Shown: positions 1-6,295, numbered from the stretch's first letter. The stretch: 7,924 bases of DNA from Alphaproteobacteria bacterium (GCA_021297975.1 JAJTHO010000163.1:1-7924), one strand, 5' to 3'. Program-made: numbers and translations. Notes: a model not told the origin generated them from the letters alone.

Positions 1-18
1 TCACATTTCGAGAAAAAT

Positions 19-1179
19 ATGCCCCTCAGCTTTCCCGCCGATACCGCCCCCTTGGCCTATACCGCGCTGCCTGGCCTGAACACCGGCCTGTCGTGGCAGA
101 ATGTTCAGCGCAAGCGCCTGAAAAAATTCGCCGAGCAATACATGACAGAGACCAGCAAGGCGGTGCAAACCCTCCGCAGCCAGGGCGAGCCGGATACGAG
201 CCTTGATGCGGTTCAGGACACACGCGCCGGGTTTACCGAGCTGCGCGTGCGCCTGCCGGTGCTGAACCAGTATTACCGCTACACGTTGTCCCATGGCGGG
301 ACGGGGGATGCGGCGGTGCTGGCAAAAATTAAAACGCTGGTGCTTGCGTGGGCGGACACAAATCAGCCCACCGGCAAGCCGATTGATGAGACTAATTTCG
401 AAGGCCTGCTGCGCGTTATCAAACAGCGGTGGAGCGATTTTACAGCCGGCGAGCAAACGCGGATTACATCGTGGCTAAACGCGCTCAAAACCGCCAAGGA
501 AGCCTATGCGTTTACAGCCGCAACAGGCGAGGGGAGCCTGCGTTATAGCAATCATTACACGCATCATTACAAGGTCTTGCTGCAGGTGTATGACCTGCTC
601 GGCCTCACCACACAATACACCGCTCTGGTCTCCACCATCACCGCCTTTGCCGCGCAGAATTTCCCGTTTGGCAACGGCAGCATTGTTGTCGCCCCAAGTC
701 CCACCGCGTTTAACGACGCAACGCATGATCTGCCCCGCGCGGCGGTCAGCGCCGGGGAATCGCTGGATTACATCAAGCGCGACGCGCTGCATTACCAGCA
801 TTACACGCTCGAGCCGTGGCTGGAAATCGCGCTGCAGATTGGCGGCACGGGGCTGCAAACGGTGATGGATAATGGGGTGGGTTTTCTGCGCGATGCGATA
901 CTTGCCCCAGCCAGTAAACATTACGAGTTCGCTGCGTCCGTTGTGCCGTTTGATGCAACCCGTTGGCAGACCTCAAACCCCGTCTATCTCCAGCCAAACG
1001 CCATGTACCGCCCGGATCACGCGGCGCGGGTTTTTATGGCGTATGATGTCTATAAAAAGGGGATTAATCCCTCGTTTGCGCTGGATGACCGGCTGTATGC
1101 GCTGCTCTCTCGCAGCAGCAGTCTGCCGTCGTTTTGGTATTACTATTTTCGCTGGGTTTTTGGCGGCTTATATGGTTGA
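19..1179 (+). CDS. Alginate-lyase-like polysaccharide lyase (PL5-type fold), possibly a virion-associated depolymerase
   Basis: The 386-residue protein resembles the alginate lyase family (Pfam Alginate_lyase, AlgL/PL5 type). Those enzymes cleave uronate polysaccharides by beta-elimination in an alpha/alpha barrel. Two family signatures are visible: YSNHY at 176-180, matching the Asn-His motif of AlgL (N178, H179), and DALHYQHYTLEPW at 255-267, matching the RALxYHNYALPPL region with catalytic-type Tyr262. The Arg expected at the start of that motif is Asp255 here, with Arg254 beside it, so activity or substrate may differ. AlgL is normally periplasmic, but no signal peptide follows Met1. The frame stays open to base 1, so a start outside the window is possible. 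Upstream of ATG 19 there is only a weak GAGAAA. The gene lies just before a tail-hub gene on the same strand, so I infer a phage or GTA capsule depolymerase. A cellular lyase is the alternative. Family is fairly sure; role is inference. Confidence 0.75.
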   Translation: MPLSFPADTAPLAYTALPGLNTGLSWQNVQRKRLKKFAEQYMTETSKAVQTLRSQGEPDTSLDAVQDTRAGFTELRVRLPVLNQYYRYTLSHGGTGDAAVLAKIKTLVLAWADTNQPTGKPIDETNFEGLLRVIKQRWSDFTAGEQTRITSWLNALKTAKEAYAFTAATGEGSLRYSNHYTHHYKVLLQVYDLLGLTTQYTALVSTITAFAAQNFPFGNGSIVVAPSPTAFNDATHDLPRAAVSAGESLDYIKRDALHYQHYTLEPWLEIALQIGGTGLQTVMDNGVGFLRDAILAPASKHYEFAASVVPFDATRWQTSNPVYLQPNAMYRPDHAARVFMAYDVYKKGINPSFALDDRLYALLSRSSSLPSFWYYYFRWVFGGLYG

Positions 1180-1194
1180 TTCTTAACAAAAGAG

Positions 1195-1291
1195 GCGTCA
1201 TCCCGAACGCAGCGCAGCGAAGTTGAGGGATCTCCTCGCAATGGGAGATCCCTCCGTGCGGCTGCATGCGCAGCCTTAGTCGGGATGACGC
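1195..1291. repeat. Composite palindromic intergenic repeat, copy 1
   Basis: Three nested inverted repeats are visible. The outer arms GCGTCATCCCGA (1195-1206) and TCGGGATGACGC (1280-1291) match perfectly over 12 bp. The inner arms GAGGGATCTCC (1225-1235) and GGAGATCCCTC (1244-1254) enclose an 8-nt loop. A third hairpin, GGCTGC-ATGC-GCAGCC, lies at 1260-1275. The element fills most of the gap between the lyase and tail genes. A diverged relative lies at 7501-7611, which marks it as a dispersed family. It resembles palindromic repeats that scatter through many bacterial intergenic regions. If transcribed it would fold into a branched RNA and could attenuate or protect the downstream message. 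It contains no T-run typical of an intrinsic terminator. Confidence 0.9.
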
Positions 1292-1334
1292 AAACACAAA
1301 AAGACTGTCATTAATCCTATTTCCAGAGTCCCCC

Positions 1335-2966
1335 ATGTCCGATCTTCGCACTCTCCTCGATGACCTTGTTTCCCGCAGCGCGCTGCCTGCATCCAGTGTC
1401 TCCACCGCCGCCCTAACCGGCTATTTTCCCGGCCTCACCATTTCCGACCGCACACGCCTGCGCGATGTGATTGAAGAAGTTCAAGGCCTGCTGCAATTCG
1501 ATTCGATAACCAGCGGCAATGCGCTGCGCTTTTCGCATCGGGGTCGTGCCAGCATGCTGGCAATTCCAGAGGCTGATTTAATGCCCCTGAAACCTGGCAG
1601 CGGCGATACGCTATTATTAACGCGCCTTGCCGCCGACGCCCTCCCTGAACAGTTAGACGTCGTCTATGCCGATGCGGCGCGGGATTACCAGCCCGTAACC
1701 CAGCGCGCCCAGCGGCAAATAACCGAGGGGCAAAACACCGACACCGTGCGCTTTGGCGGCGTGTTGAACGCCTCGCAAGCCCGCCGCGCGGCGCAAATTC
1801 TCCTCGATACGGCGCTGCAAGAACGCACCCGCTATCAATTCACGTTGCCCGCAAAATACCTAGCGCTGGAGCCGGGGGATGTGGTGACATTGACGGTTAA
1901 AAACCAGGCGCATGTCGTGCGGCTGACGCGCTGTGTGGCCGAGCGCGGTACGCTGCAGGTTGAGGGCGTTTCAACCGATGCCGCAACCTATCAGCAGTCG
2001 CAGCTAACAACCAGCGCGGGCAATATAGCCGCGCTGGTGATTGCGGGGGGCAGCACGCTCTATGCCCTTGATATACCGCTGGTGGATGAGAGCGACGACA
2101 CGCTGTGCTGGTATGCCGCCGCATCAAAAAAACGCGGCGACACGCGCTGGCAATACGCGGCGCTGTATGAATCTTTTGACGATGTTGCGTATGAGCCGCG
2201 CACGCTGCTGAACGCGGAGGCGATCGCCGGAAAGGCGAGCACGGCACTCGCGGCGGCGCTGTACCCCGCGACGTGGGACACAAAAAACACCGTGGATGTG
2301 ACGCTGGATGACGGCGCGCTGCAATCGTTTAGCGACGATTTGGTGTTGAACGGCGCGAACACGGCGGTTTTGGGCAGCGAGATTCTGCAATTTGCGACTG
2401 CCACGCTTGTGGGCACAAACCGTTACCGCTTATCGCGCCTGCTGCGCGGACGGCGCGGCACAGAATGGGCGATGGGCACGCACGCGGTGAATGAGCGTTT
2501 TGTGCTGCTGGGCGGTGAAGTTGTGCGCCAGCCCTTGGCGTTCTCAAATCTGGGCGTGCTGCGGTATGAGAAGGCTGTGTCGAACGGCGCGCTCCTCGAT
2601 GATGCGGCGGCGGTCAGCCTCACGCCATCGGGCGCATCGCTCAAACCCTTCGCCCCGGTGCATCTTCGCGCGGCGCGTAACGGCAGCGGCGATATAACCC
2701 TGTCGTGGATTCGCCGAGCACGCTTAGCCGCGGGCTGGCAGGATAACAGCGATACGGCGCTGGATGAAAGCCTTGAGCAGTATGAGGTTGAGATTTTGAA
2801 TGGTGCTTCTGTTGTGCGCACACTTGGGGTCATGACCCCAACAGCGATTTATACCGCCGCGCAGCAGATTGCCGATTTCAGCGCTGTTCAAACCAGCCTT
2901 AGCGTCCGCGTCTATCAGTTATCCAGCCGGGTAGGCCGCGGCACGGCGGCAGCGGCCGTCTTGTAA
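1335..2966 (+). CDS. GTA gp15-type phage tail hub / host-specificity protein, C-terminal half only
   Basis: This 543-residue protein matches the C-terminal half of the large tail-tip protein of Rhodobacter-type gene transfer agents and related siphophages (Pfam Phage-tail_3 followed by the Rcc01698-type C-terminal region). Recognisable stretches are LALEPGDVVTLT near residue 175, RYRLSRLLRGRRGTEWAM near 365, and PFAPVHLRAARNGSGDITLSWIRR near 440-463. The same protein in GTAs is about 1,300 residues and begins with a GTA TIM-barrel-like domain. Here that part is missing and the protein starts almost exactly at a domain boundary, so it may be a split gene rather than random decay. ATG 1335 is chosen because homology begins there. 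Its ribosome site is weak (CCAGAG). An in-frame ATG at 1266 lies inside the upstream repeat. The stop is 2 nt from the convergent vapC stop. Family assignment is confident; function as an intact hub is uncertain. Confidence 0.87.
   Translation: MSDLRTLLDDLVSRSALPASSVSTAALTGYFPGLTISDRTRLRDVIEEVQGLLQFDSITSGNALRFSHRGRASMLAIPEADLMPLKPGSGDTLLLTRLAADALPEQLDVVYADAARDYQPVTQRAQRQITEGQNTDTVRFGGVLNASQARRAAQILLDTALQERTRYQFTLPAKYLALEPGDVVTLTVKNQAHVVRLTRCVAERGTLQVEGVSTDAATYQQSQLTTSAGNIAALVIAGGSTLYALDIPLVDESDDTLCWYAAASKKRGDTRWQYAALYESFDDVAYEPRTLLNAEAIAGKASTALAAALYPATWDTKNTVDVTLDDGALQSFSDDLVLNGANTAVLGSEILQFATATLVGTNRYRLSRLLRGRRGTEWAMGTHAVNERFVLLGGEVVRQPLAFSNLGVLRYEKAVSNGALLDDAAAVSLTPSGASLKPFAPVHLRAARNGSGDITLSWIRRARLAAGWQDNSDTALDESLEQYEVEILNGASVVRTLGVMTPTAIYTAAQQIADFSAVQTSLSVRVYQLSSRVGRGTAAAAVL
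2824..2841. promoter_or_regulatory. Perfect 18-bp palindrome sharing the GGGGTCA motif of the nearby toxin-antitoxin promoter
   Basis: TTGGGGTCATGACCCCAA reads identically on both strands. It lies inside the tail-hub gene, where it encodes LGVMTP, about 130 bp beyond the 3' end of the convergent toxin gene. Its half-site GGGGTCA occurs three more times, plus one imperfect inverted copy, upstream of the antitoxin gene. A second binding site for the antitoxin is a reasonable inference. Chance within a coding sequence is the alternative. Confidence 0.4.
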
Positions 2967-2968
2967 AG

Positions 2969-3385
2969 TTACAGCTCGCTGAGCAGATAGGTTTCCGGAT
3001 AGACCAAGCGCGCTTTGCGGGCGAATTTTTTATCGGCGGTGATGAGGCGGGCGTTCTCGCGCTGCGCGTGTACAAGGTATAAGCAATCATGGAAAGCATG
3101 TTCCAGCTTTATGGAAAGCTGCATAGCATCCAAGAAGAAAAAATCATGGTCAACAATGCGCAGCAATCCGTGCTGGAGACTGTTGCGCCACTTCTCCAAG
3201 GCCGCCTCAGCAGAAATAGTGCTTTTTCCGCCCGTGAAATAGCGAGAAAACGCAGCGATAACTTCGGAAACAACGATAGAGGGCGCGGATAGAACATCGG
3301 TTGTTTCAAGTAGTTTTCGCGCCGCCTTGCTATCTCCCTCATCAATATACCATTTTGCGATGACGCACGAATCAAGAACGTTCAT
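2969..3385 (-). CDS. vapC: PIN-domain ribonuclease toxin (VapC family), toxin of TA pair 1
   Basis: The 138-residue protein has the length and layout of VapC toxins, Mg2+-dependent ribonucleases that cut tRNA or rRNA and arrest growth until bound by their antitoxin. The four expected acidic residues are visible: D5 in VLDSCVIAKW, E41 in VVSEV, D100 in HAFHDCLYL and D118 in ITADKKF. The start codon overlaps the antitoxin stop as ATGA (3382-3385), indicating translational coupling. There is no strong ribosome site of its own. The TAA stop lies 2 nt from the stop of the opposing tail gene, leaving no space for a terminator. Base composition is visibly more AT-rich than in the neighbouring tail genes, consistent with separate acquisition. 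The family is confident; the RNA target cannot be read from sequence. Confidence 0.9.
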   Translation of the reverse strand: MNVLDSCVIAKWYIDEGDSKAARKLLETTDVLSAPSIVVSEVIAAFSRYFTGGKSTISAEAALEKWRNSLQHGLLRIVDHDFFFLDAMQLSIKLEHAFHDCLYLVHAQRENARLITADKKFARKARLVYPETYLLSEL

Positions 3386-3681
3386 GACTTAGCCTTCGTT
3401 TTCTTGCGTGCGGCTTCTTTTTTCGTCGCATCGACTCTTTTGCCAATGCGGTCGCGTTCGCCGCGAATGGCTTTAACGCTGTCATAGCCGGGCGCTGGTA
3501 TCATTTTGAATGTCTTCAAGTCTTCGATTAGGGCGCGTCTGGCCTTCAATTGCTGGTCTAGAATGCTTTGTTCAAGCCGCTGACGTAGCTCTTCCTCTAG
3601 GCTAATACCTTTTCGCTTGGCGTCCTGCTTGAACCATTCAACGTATATATCTTTTAATTTTCGTATCTTCACATCGGCCAT
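3382..3681 (-). CDS. FitA/VapB-like ribbon-helix-helix antitoxin of TA pair 1
   Basis: This 99-residue protein begins with a ribbon-helix-helix DNA-binding segment (residues 2-45; VKIRKLKDIYVEWFKQDAKR, then GISLEEELRQRLEQSI), as in FitA-type antitoxins. A region near 69-83 (YDSVKAIRGERDRIG) resembles the DSxxxIRexRd element of that family that contacts the PIN toxin. It would neutralise the adjacent toxin and repress its own operon. ATG 3681 is chosen because AAGGAG sits 7 nt upstream; an in-frame ATG at 3711 lacks this. An unusual feature is the Lys/Arg-rich tail of about 15 residues (KKEAARKKTKAKS), which extends beyond the usual family length and could bind nucleic acid or be a degradation tag. 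It overlaps the toxin gene by 4 nt. Assignment as antitoxin is strong from position and fold. Confidence 0.87.
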   Translation of the reverse strand: MADVKIRKLKDIYVEWFKQDAKRKGISLEEELRQRLEQSILDQQLKARRALIEDLKTFKMIPAPGYDSVKAIRGERDRIGKRVDATKKEAARKKTKAKS

Positions 3682-3695
3682 TACACTCTCCTTAT

Positions 3696-3752
3696 GGGGT
3701 ATTGACCCCATGACCCCAAAAAAACAGTATCAGGAATGACCCCATATGTCAA
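3696..3752 (-). promoter_or_regulatory. Promoter/operator of TA pair 1 with repeated GGGGTCA motifs, shared with the DUF2793 start
   Basis: Read on the minus strand, a perfect -35 TTGACA (3752-3747) is followed after 15 bp by a -10-like GATACT (3731-3726). The spacing is short, so the exact promoter is uncertain. The heptamer GGGGTCA occurs at 3743-3737, 3717-3711 and 3709-3703. The last copy pairs with an inverted GGGGTA at 3696-3701 to give a 7-bp-arm dyad. Ribbon-helix-helix antitoxins bind such repeated sites, so autoregulation is likely. The first copy overlaps the leader and start region of the divergent DUF2793 gene, which could therefore be co-repressed. The 64-bp intergenic space has no other recognisable signal. 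Confidence 0.55.
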
Positions 3753-4249
3753 CAACACCCCGTTTGCAATTTCCCTATATTCTCAGCAGCCAGGCGCAAA
3801 AAGAAGTCACCCATGCGGATACGCTGAACCGCTTGGATGCGCTTGTTCAGGCGGCGATTGAGGATAAAGACCTCCCCGCGCCCCCGGGCAGCCCGGTTGA
3901 AGGCGCGCTCTATATCGTTGCCGCATCCCCCACCGGCGCATGGGTAGGGCAGGCGAGGGCATTGGCGCAATTTCTCGGCGGCATCTGGCGGTTTTATGCG
4001 CCGTATGCTGGGCTATCCGGCTGGGTAAAGGATGAAAACCGGCCGTATGTCTATAACGGAACCGCGTGGACTGTTGCGACAACGCAGGCGCCGCAACAGC
4101 TGCCGAGCTATACTGTTGCCGGCCTCCCCGCCGCGAGCGGCAACACCGCTGGTCTTATATACATCAGCAATGAATCCGGCGGGGCGGTGGTGGCGTTTTC
4201 TGATGGCACAAACTGGCGGCGGGTCACGGATAGGGCGGTTGTGAGCTAA
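3746..4249 (+). CDS. DUF2793-containing tail-associated protein
   Basis: This 167-residue protein carries the DUF2793 signature in its first ~110 residues: LQFPYILSSQAQKEVTHADTL at the start, then PVEGALYIVAASPTGAW (50-66) and WRFYAPYAGLSGWVKDE (81-97). DUF2793 proteins are found next to GTA and phage tail host-specificity proteins in Alphaproteobacteria. The C-terminal segment (121-167) is a second module ending AFSDGTNWRRVTDRAVVS, a terminus I associate with phage fibre or tail-tip proteins. No signal peptide or membrane segment is present. The start is supported by AGGA about 10 nt upstream. The gene follows the tail hub but is separated from it by the minus-strand toxin-antitoxin pair. 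A structural role in receptor contact is inferred. The TAA stop directly abuts the stop of the opposing YbhB-like gene with no spacer. Confidence 0.88.
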   Translation: MSTTPRLQFPYILSSQAQKEVTHADTLNRLDALVQAAIEDKDLPAPPGSPVEGALYIVAASPTGAWVGQARALAQFLGGIWRFYAPYAGLSGWVKDENRPYVYNGTAWTVATTQAPQQLPSYTVAGLPAASGNTAGLIYISNESGGAVVAFSDGTNWRRVTDRAVVS

Positions 4250-4801
4250 TTAACGCCCATAAAGCCCGGTAATCGTCGCCTTGCCCAAGGTCACATCCTT
4301 AATCAAAAACATCAGCTTTGCGCCGGTCATTGTTTCGGCGGGCATGTCGAATTTCTCGACACTGAGGGCGTATACCGTTGTGTTATAGCGGTGCGGTTTG
4401 TCGCCCTTGGGCGGACAGGCGCCGCCGAAGCCGGTTGTGCCATAATCCGTTAAGCCTTCGAGCGCGCCTTTGGGCAAGGCCGCGGATTTGCTGGCGCCTG
4501 CTGGTAACGCATTGACGGTTGCGGGGATGTTATACACCGTCCAGTGCCACCAGCCGACGGTTGTGGGTGCATCCGGGTCGTGTTGGGTGATGACAAAGCT
4601 TTTGGTGCCGGCGGGTGCACCGCTCCAGCTCAATTGTGGTGACTGATTCCCGCCATCGCAAGCAAAGCCGATAAACTCAACGGATTTTGGCATCACCGCG
4701 CCGTTTTTAAAGGTCTCGCTTTTCACCGTGAAATCGGCGGCGTTTGCGGCGGTCAGCATGAGTGCGGATAGCGCAAAGGCGGCGGTGAGGCTGCGAATCA
4801 T
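4250..4801 (-). CDS. YbhB/YbcL-family (PEBP/RKIP-like) secreted protein
   Basis: The 183-residue protein belongs to the bacterial phosphatidylethanolamine-binding-like family. Its core motifs are DPDAPT (75-80), GWWHWTVYNIPA (83-94) and the GGACPPKGDKPHRY loop (126-139). Residues 1-21 form a typical signal peptide (MIRSLTAAFALSALMLTAANA, cleaved before ADF), so the mature protein is probably periplasmic. C48 and C129 could form a disulfide. Biochemical function in bacteria is poorly defined; binding of small anionic or lipid-like ligands is assumed from the fold. The start at 4801 has AAGGAG 7 nt upstream. A tRNA-Thr lies 45 nt upstream on the same strand, and co-transcription is possible. 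E. coli YbcL is carried by the DLP12 prophage, so a phage-linked relative is not unusual. Confidence 0.92.
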   Translation of the reverse strand: MIRSLTAAFALSALMLTAANAADFTVKSETFKNGAVMPKSVEFIGFACDGGNQSPQLSWSGAPAGTKSFVITQHDPDAPTTVGWWHWTVYNIPATVNALPAGASKSAALPKGALEGLTDYGTTGFGGACPPKGDKPHRYNTTVYALSVEKFDMPAETMTGAKLMFLIKDVTLGKATITGLYGR

Positions 4802-4846
4802 GGGTATCTCCTTATTGCCAATCTGTCGAGTTGGACACAAAAAAAC

Positions 4847-4922
<76 letters not shown>

Positions 4923-4934
4923 ACGGTGGCGCTT

Positions 4935-4963
4935 GTGATAGCCCCGTTGCCGCATTTGCGCAA
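4935..4963 (-). promoter_or_regulatory. Candidate promoter of the tRNA-Thr gene
   Basis: On the minus strand, TTGCGC (4963-4958) and TATCAC (4940-4935) are separated by exactly 17 bp. Transcription would begin roughly 6-10 nt before the mature tRNA 5' end at 4922. The -10 matches consensus at 4 of 6 positions and the -35 at 3 of 6, so support rests mainly on spacing and location. Confidence 0.4.
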
Positions 4964-5045
4964 CCCCCTGTGTGTTTTTCAGCGAAAGCCTATCCCTATG
5001 TTTAACGAAATGGCGGCCGATGCCGCTTCAGAAGGTGTTTACTTT

Positions 5046-5219
5046 ATGTCTATTTCAACCCAGCCTCAGGAAGAGGACAATCTGTGCCTGCACGTCTCAC
5101 TTTGCGCTGAGCGGTTTGGCCAGCTGGAAAAGCGCCTCGACCGCTTGGAAAACCTTATCATCGGCGCGAACGCGGCGGTGTTTGCGGCGCTGGTGGGGAT
5201 TCTGATTGCGGTTGTATAG
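5046..5219 (+). CDS. Small coiled-coil plus single-membrane-helix protein, phage XhlA-like architecture
   Basis: The 57-residue product has an amphipathic helical segment (about 20-38; ERFGQLEKRLDRLENLI) with heptad-like spacing and a C-terminal hydrophobic helix (about 39-57; ANAAVFAALVGILIAVV). This is the architecture of small phage membrane proteins such as XhlA, which help endolysins at the membrane. No specific family match can be claimed. ATG 5046 is chosen because AAGG sits about 10 nt upstream. In-frame ATGs at 4998 and 5010 would add up to 16 residues. The same frame runs further left through the antisense of the tRNA, which is certainly not coding. The gene sits alone between minus-strand tRNA and bioB but shares its strand with the lysozyme at 6270. 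A role in lysis is inferred. Confidence 0.65.
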   Translation: MSISTQPQEEDNLCLHVSLCAERFGQLEKRLDRLENLIIGANAAVFAALVGILIAVV

Positions 5220-5289
5220 GGGTGAGGGGGGCTGAGGCATGAGGTGAGGGCGGTTTTCATGCCTGATACCTTACCCCTCACCCCCCTAT
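5216..5289. terminator. Large inverted repeat between convergent genes, candidate bidirectional terminator
   Basis: Matching blocks occur in order on both sides of a short centre: ATAGGGG (5216-5222) with CCCCTAT (5283-5289), TGAGGGG (5223-5229) with CCCCTCA (5274-5280), and GGCATGA (5236-5242) with TCATGCC (5257-5263). Small bulges separate the blocks. It starts within the stop region of the small membrane-protein gene and ends 2 nt before the bioB stop, so it sits exactly where a bidirectional terminator is expected. No long T-run follows either arm, so Rho-independent termination would be imperfect. A mobile palindromic repeat is the alternative. Confidence 0.6.
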
Positions 5290-5290
5290 T

Positions 5291-6295
5291 TCAAGCTGCA
5301 GCGAGAACGCGAACATCCCCCGCGCCTATATCCCGCAGCAACGCCTGATCCAGCGCCAGCTCATTATTCCCCGTTGTCAGCAGCTTCTCGCCATAAAAAA
5401 TCGAGTTCGCCCCGGCAAGGAAACACAGCGTCTGCGCCTCGCGCGATAGCCGCAGCCTTCCCGCCGACAGCCGCACCCGCGCATACGGCATCATGATCCG
5501 CGCCGCGGCGCACATGCGCACGAGTTCGAGCGGGTCAACGGGCGGCATATCCGCGAGCGGCGTGCCCTCAACCGCCACCAGCGCATTAATCGGCACGCTT
5601 TCCGGTTGCGGCGTCATGTTCGCCAGCGTGGCGAGCAGCTGCGCCCGGTGGACGGTTTCTTCCCCCATGCCGATAATCCCGCCGCAACAGACGGTAATCC
5701 CTGCGTTGCGGACGTTTTCAATGGTGTTGAGCCGGTCTGCATACTGGCGCGTTGAGATTATATCCTCGTAATAATCCGCGCCGGTATCAAGGTTGTGGTT
5801 ATACGCGGTCAGGCCAGCGGTTTTAAGCTGCTGTGCTTGCTGGGGCGTTATCATGCCAAGCGTTGCGCACGCTTCCATACCGAGGCCGCGCACGCCCTCC
5901 ACCATCTGGCACACGCGGTTAAACTGTTCTTCCGCACGCGGTGAGCCTTTCGGCGCGCTGCGCCAAGCAGCCCCCATACAAAAGCGCGATGCGCCGGCGG
6001 CTTTCGCGGCGCGGGCAGCCTCCAGCACGGTTTCAACACTGAGCAAATCTTCTTTGGCAACACCCGTGCCGCTGAAATGCGCCGATTGCGGGCAATAGGA
6101 GCAGTCTTCCGGGCAACCGCCGGTTTTGATGCTCATCAGGCTGGCCAGCTGAATATCCCCATCCGGGAACGATGCGCGGTGCACGGCGGCGGCGTCCGCA
6201 ACCAATTTTAACAAGGGCTGCGCAAGCAAACCCTCCACTTCCTCCACACTCCAATCATGGCGCACGTTTATGACCGCTGAATCCATCCTTGACAT
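5291..6295 (-). CDS. bioB: Biotin synthase
   Basis: This 334-residue radical SAM enzyme inserts sulfur into dethiobiotin, the last step of biotin synthesis. The 4Fe-4S cluster motif CPEDCSYC is at C61, C65 and C68, followed by PQS. The ligands of the auxiliary 2Fe-2S cluster are all present: C106 in FCMGAAW, C143 in MEACATLG, C203 in TVCCGGI, and R275 in VRLSAGR. YNHNLDT (165-171) is also typical. Start 6295 (MSRMDS) is preferred because AAGGA lies 6 nt upstream; ATG 6286 is the alternative, and family homology begins near residue 12. The gene stands alone, with no bioF, bioD or bioA beside it. Its 5' end overlaps the start of the divergent lysozyme gene by 26 bp if both starts are right, so its promoter must lie inside that gene. 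Intact by every motif I can check. Confidence 0.98.
   Translation of the reverse strand: MSRMDSAVINVRHDWSVEEVEGLLAQPLLKLVADAAAVHRASFPDGDIQLASLMSIKTGGCPEDCSYCPQSAHFSGTGVAKEDLLSVETVLEAARAAKAAGASRFCMGAAWRSAPKGSPRAEEQFNRVCQMVEGVRGLGMEACATLGMITPQQAQQLKTAGLTAYNHNLDTGADYYEDIISTRQYADRLNTIENVRNAGITVCCGGIIGMGEETVHRAQLLATLANMTPQPESVPINALVAVEGTPLADMPPVDPLELVRMCAAARIMMPYARVRLSAGRLRLSREAQTLCFLAGANSIFYGEKLLTTGNNELALDQALLRDIGAGDVRVLAAA

Noticed and set aside
1..456. Minus-strand open frame of 151 codons
   Set aside because: It lies fully antisense to the lyase gene, has no recognisable motif, and reflects codon bias of the real gene.
475..921. Minus-strand open frame of 148 codons inside the lyase gene
   Set aside because: It is a shadow of the lyase reading frame; no ribosome site or motif.
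1195..1291. CRISPR array or insertion sequence at the repeat
   Set aside because: There are no regularly spaced direct repeats and no transposase gene; the element is a single composite palindrome.
2423..2833. Minus-strand open frame of 136 codons inside the tail gene
   Set aside because: It is antisense to clearly conserved tail-protein sequence and has no protein family features.
5216..5250. Possible G-quadruplex in the G-rich left arm
   Set aside because: Only two tight G-tracts are adjacent; the others are separated by long loops, and pairing with the C-rich right arm is a simpler explanation.
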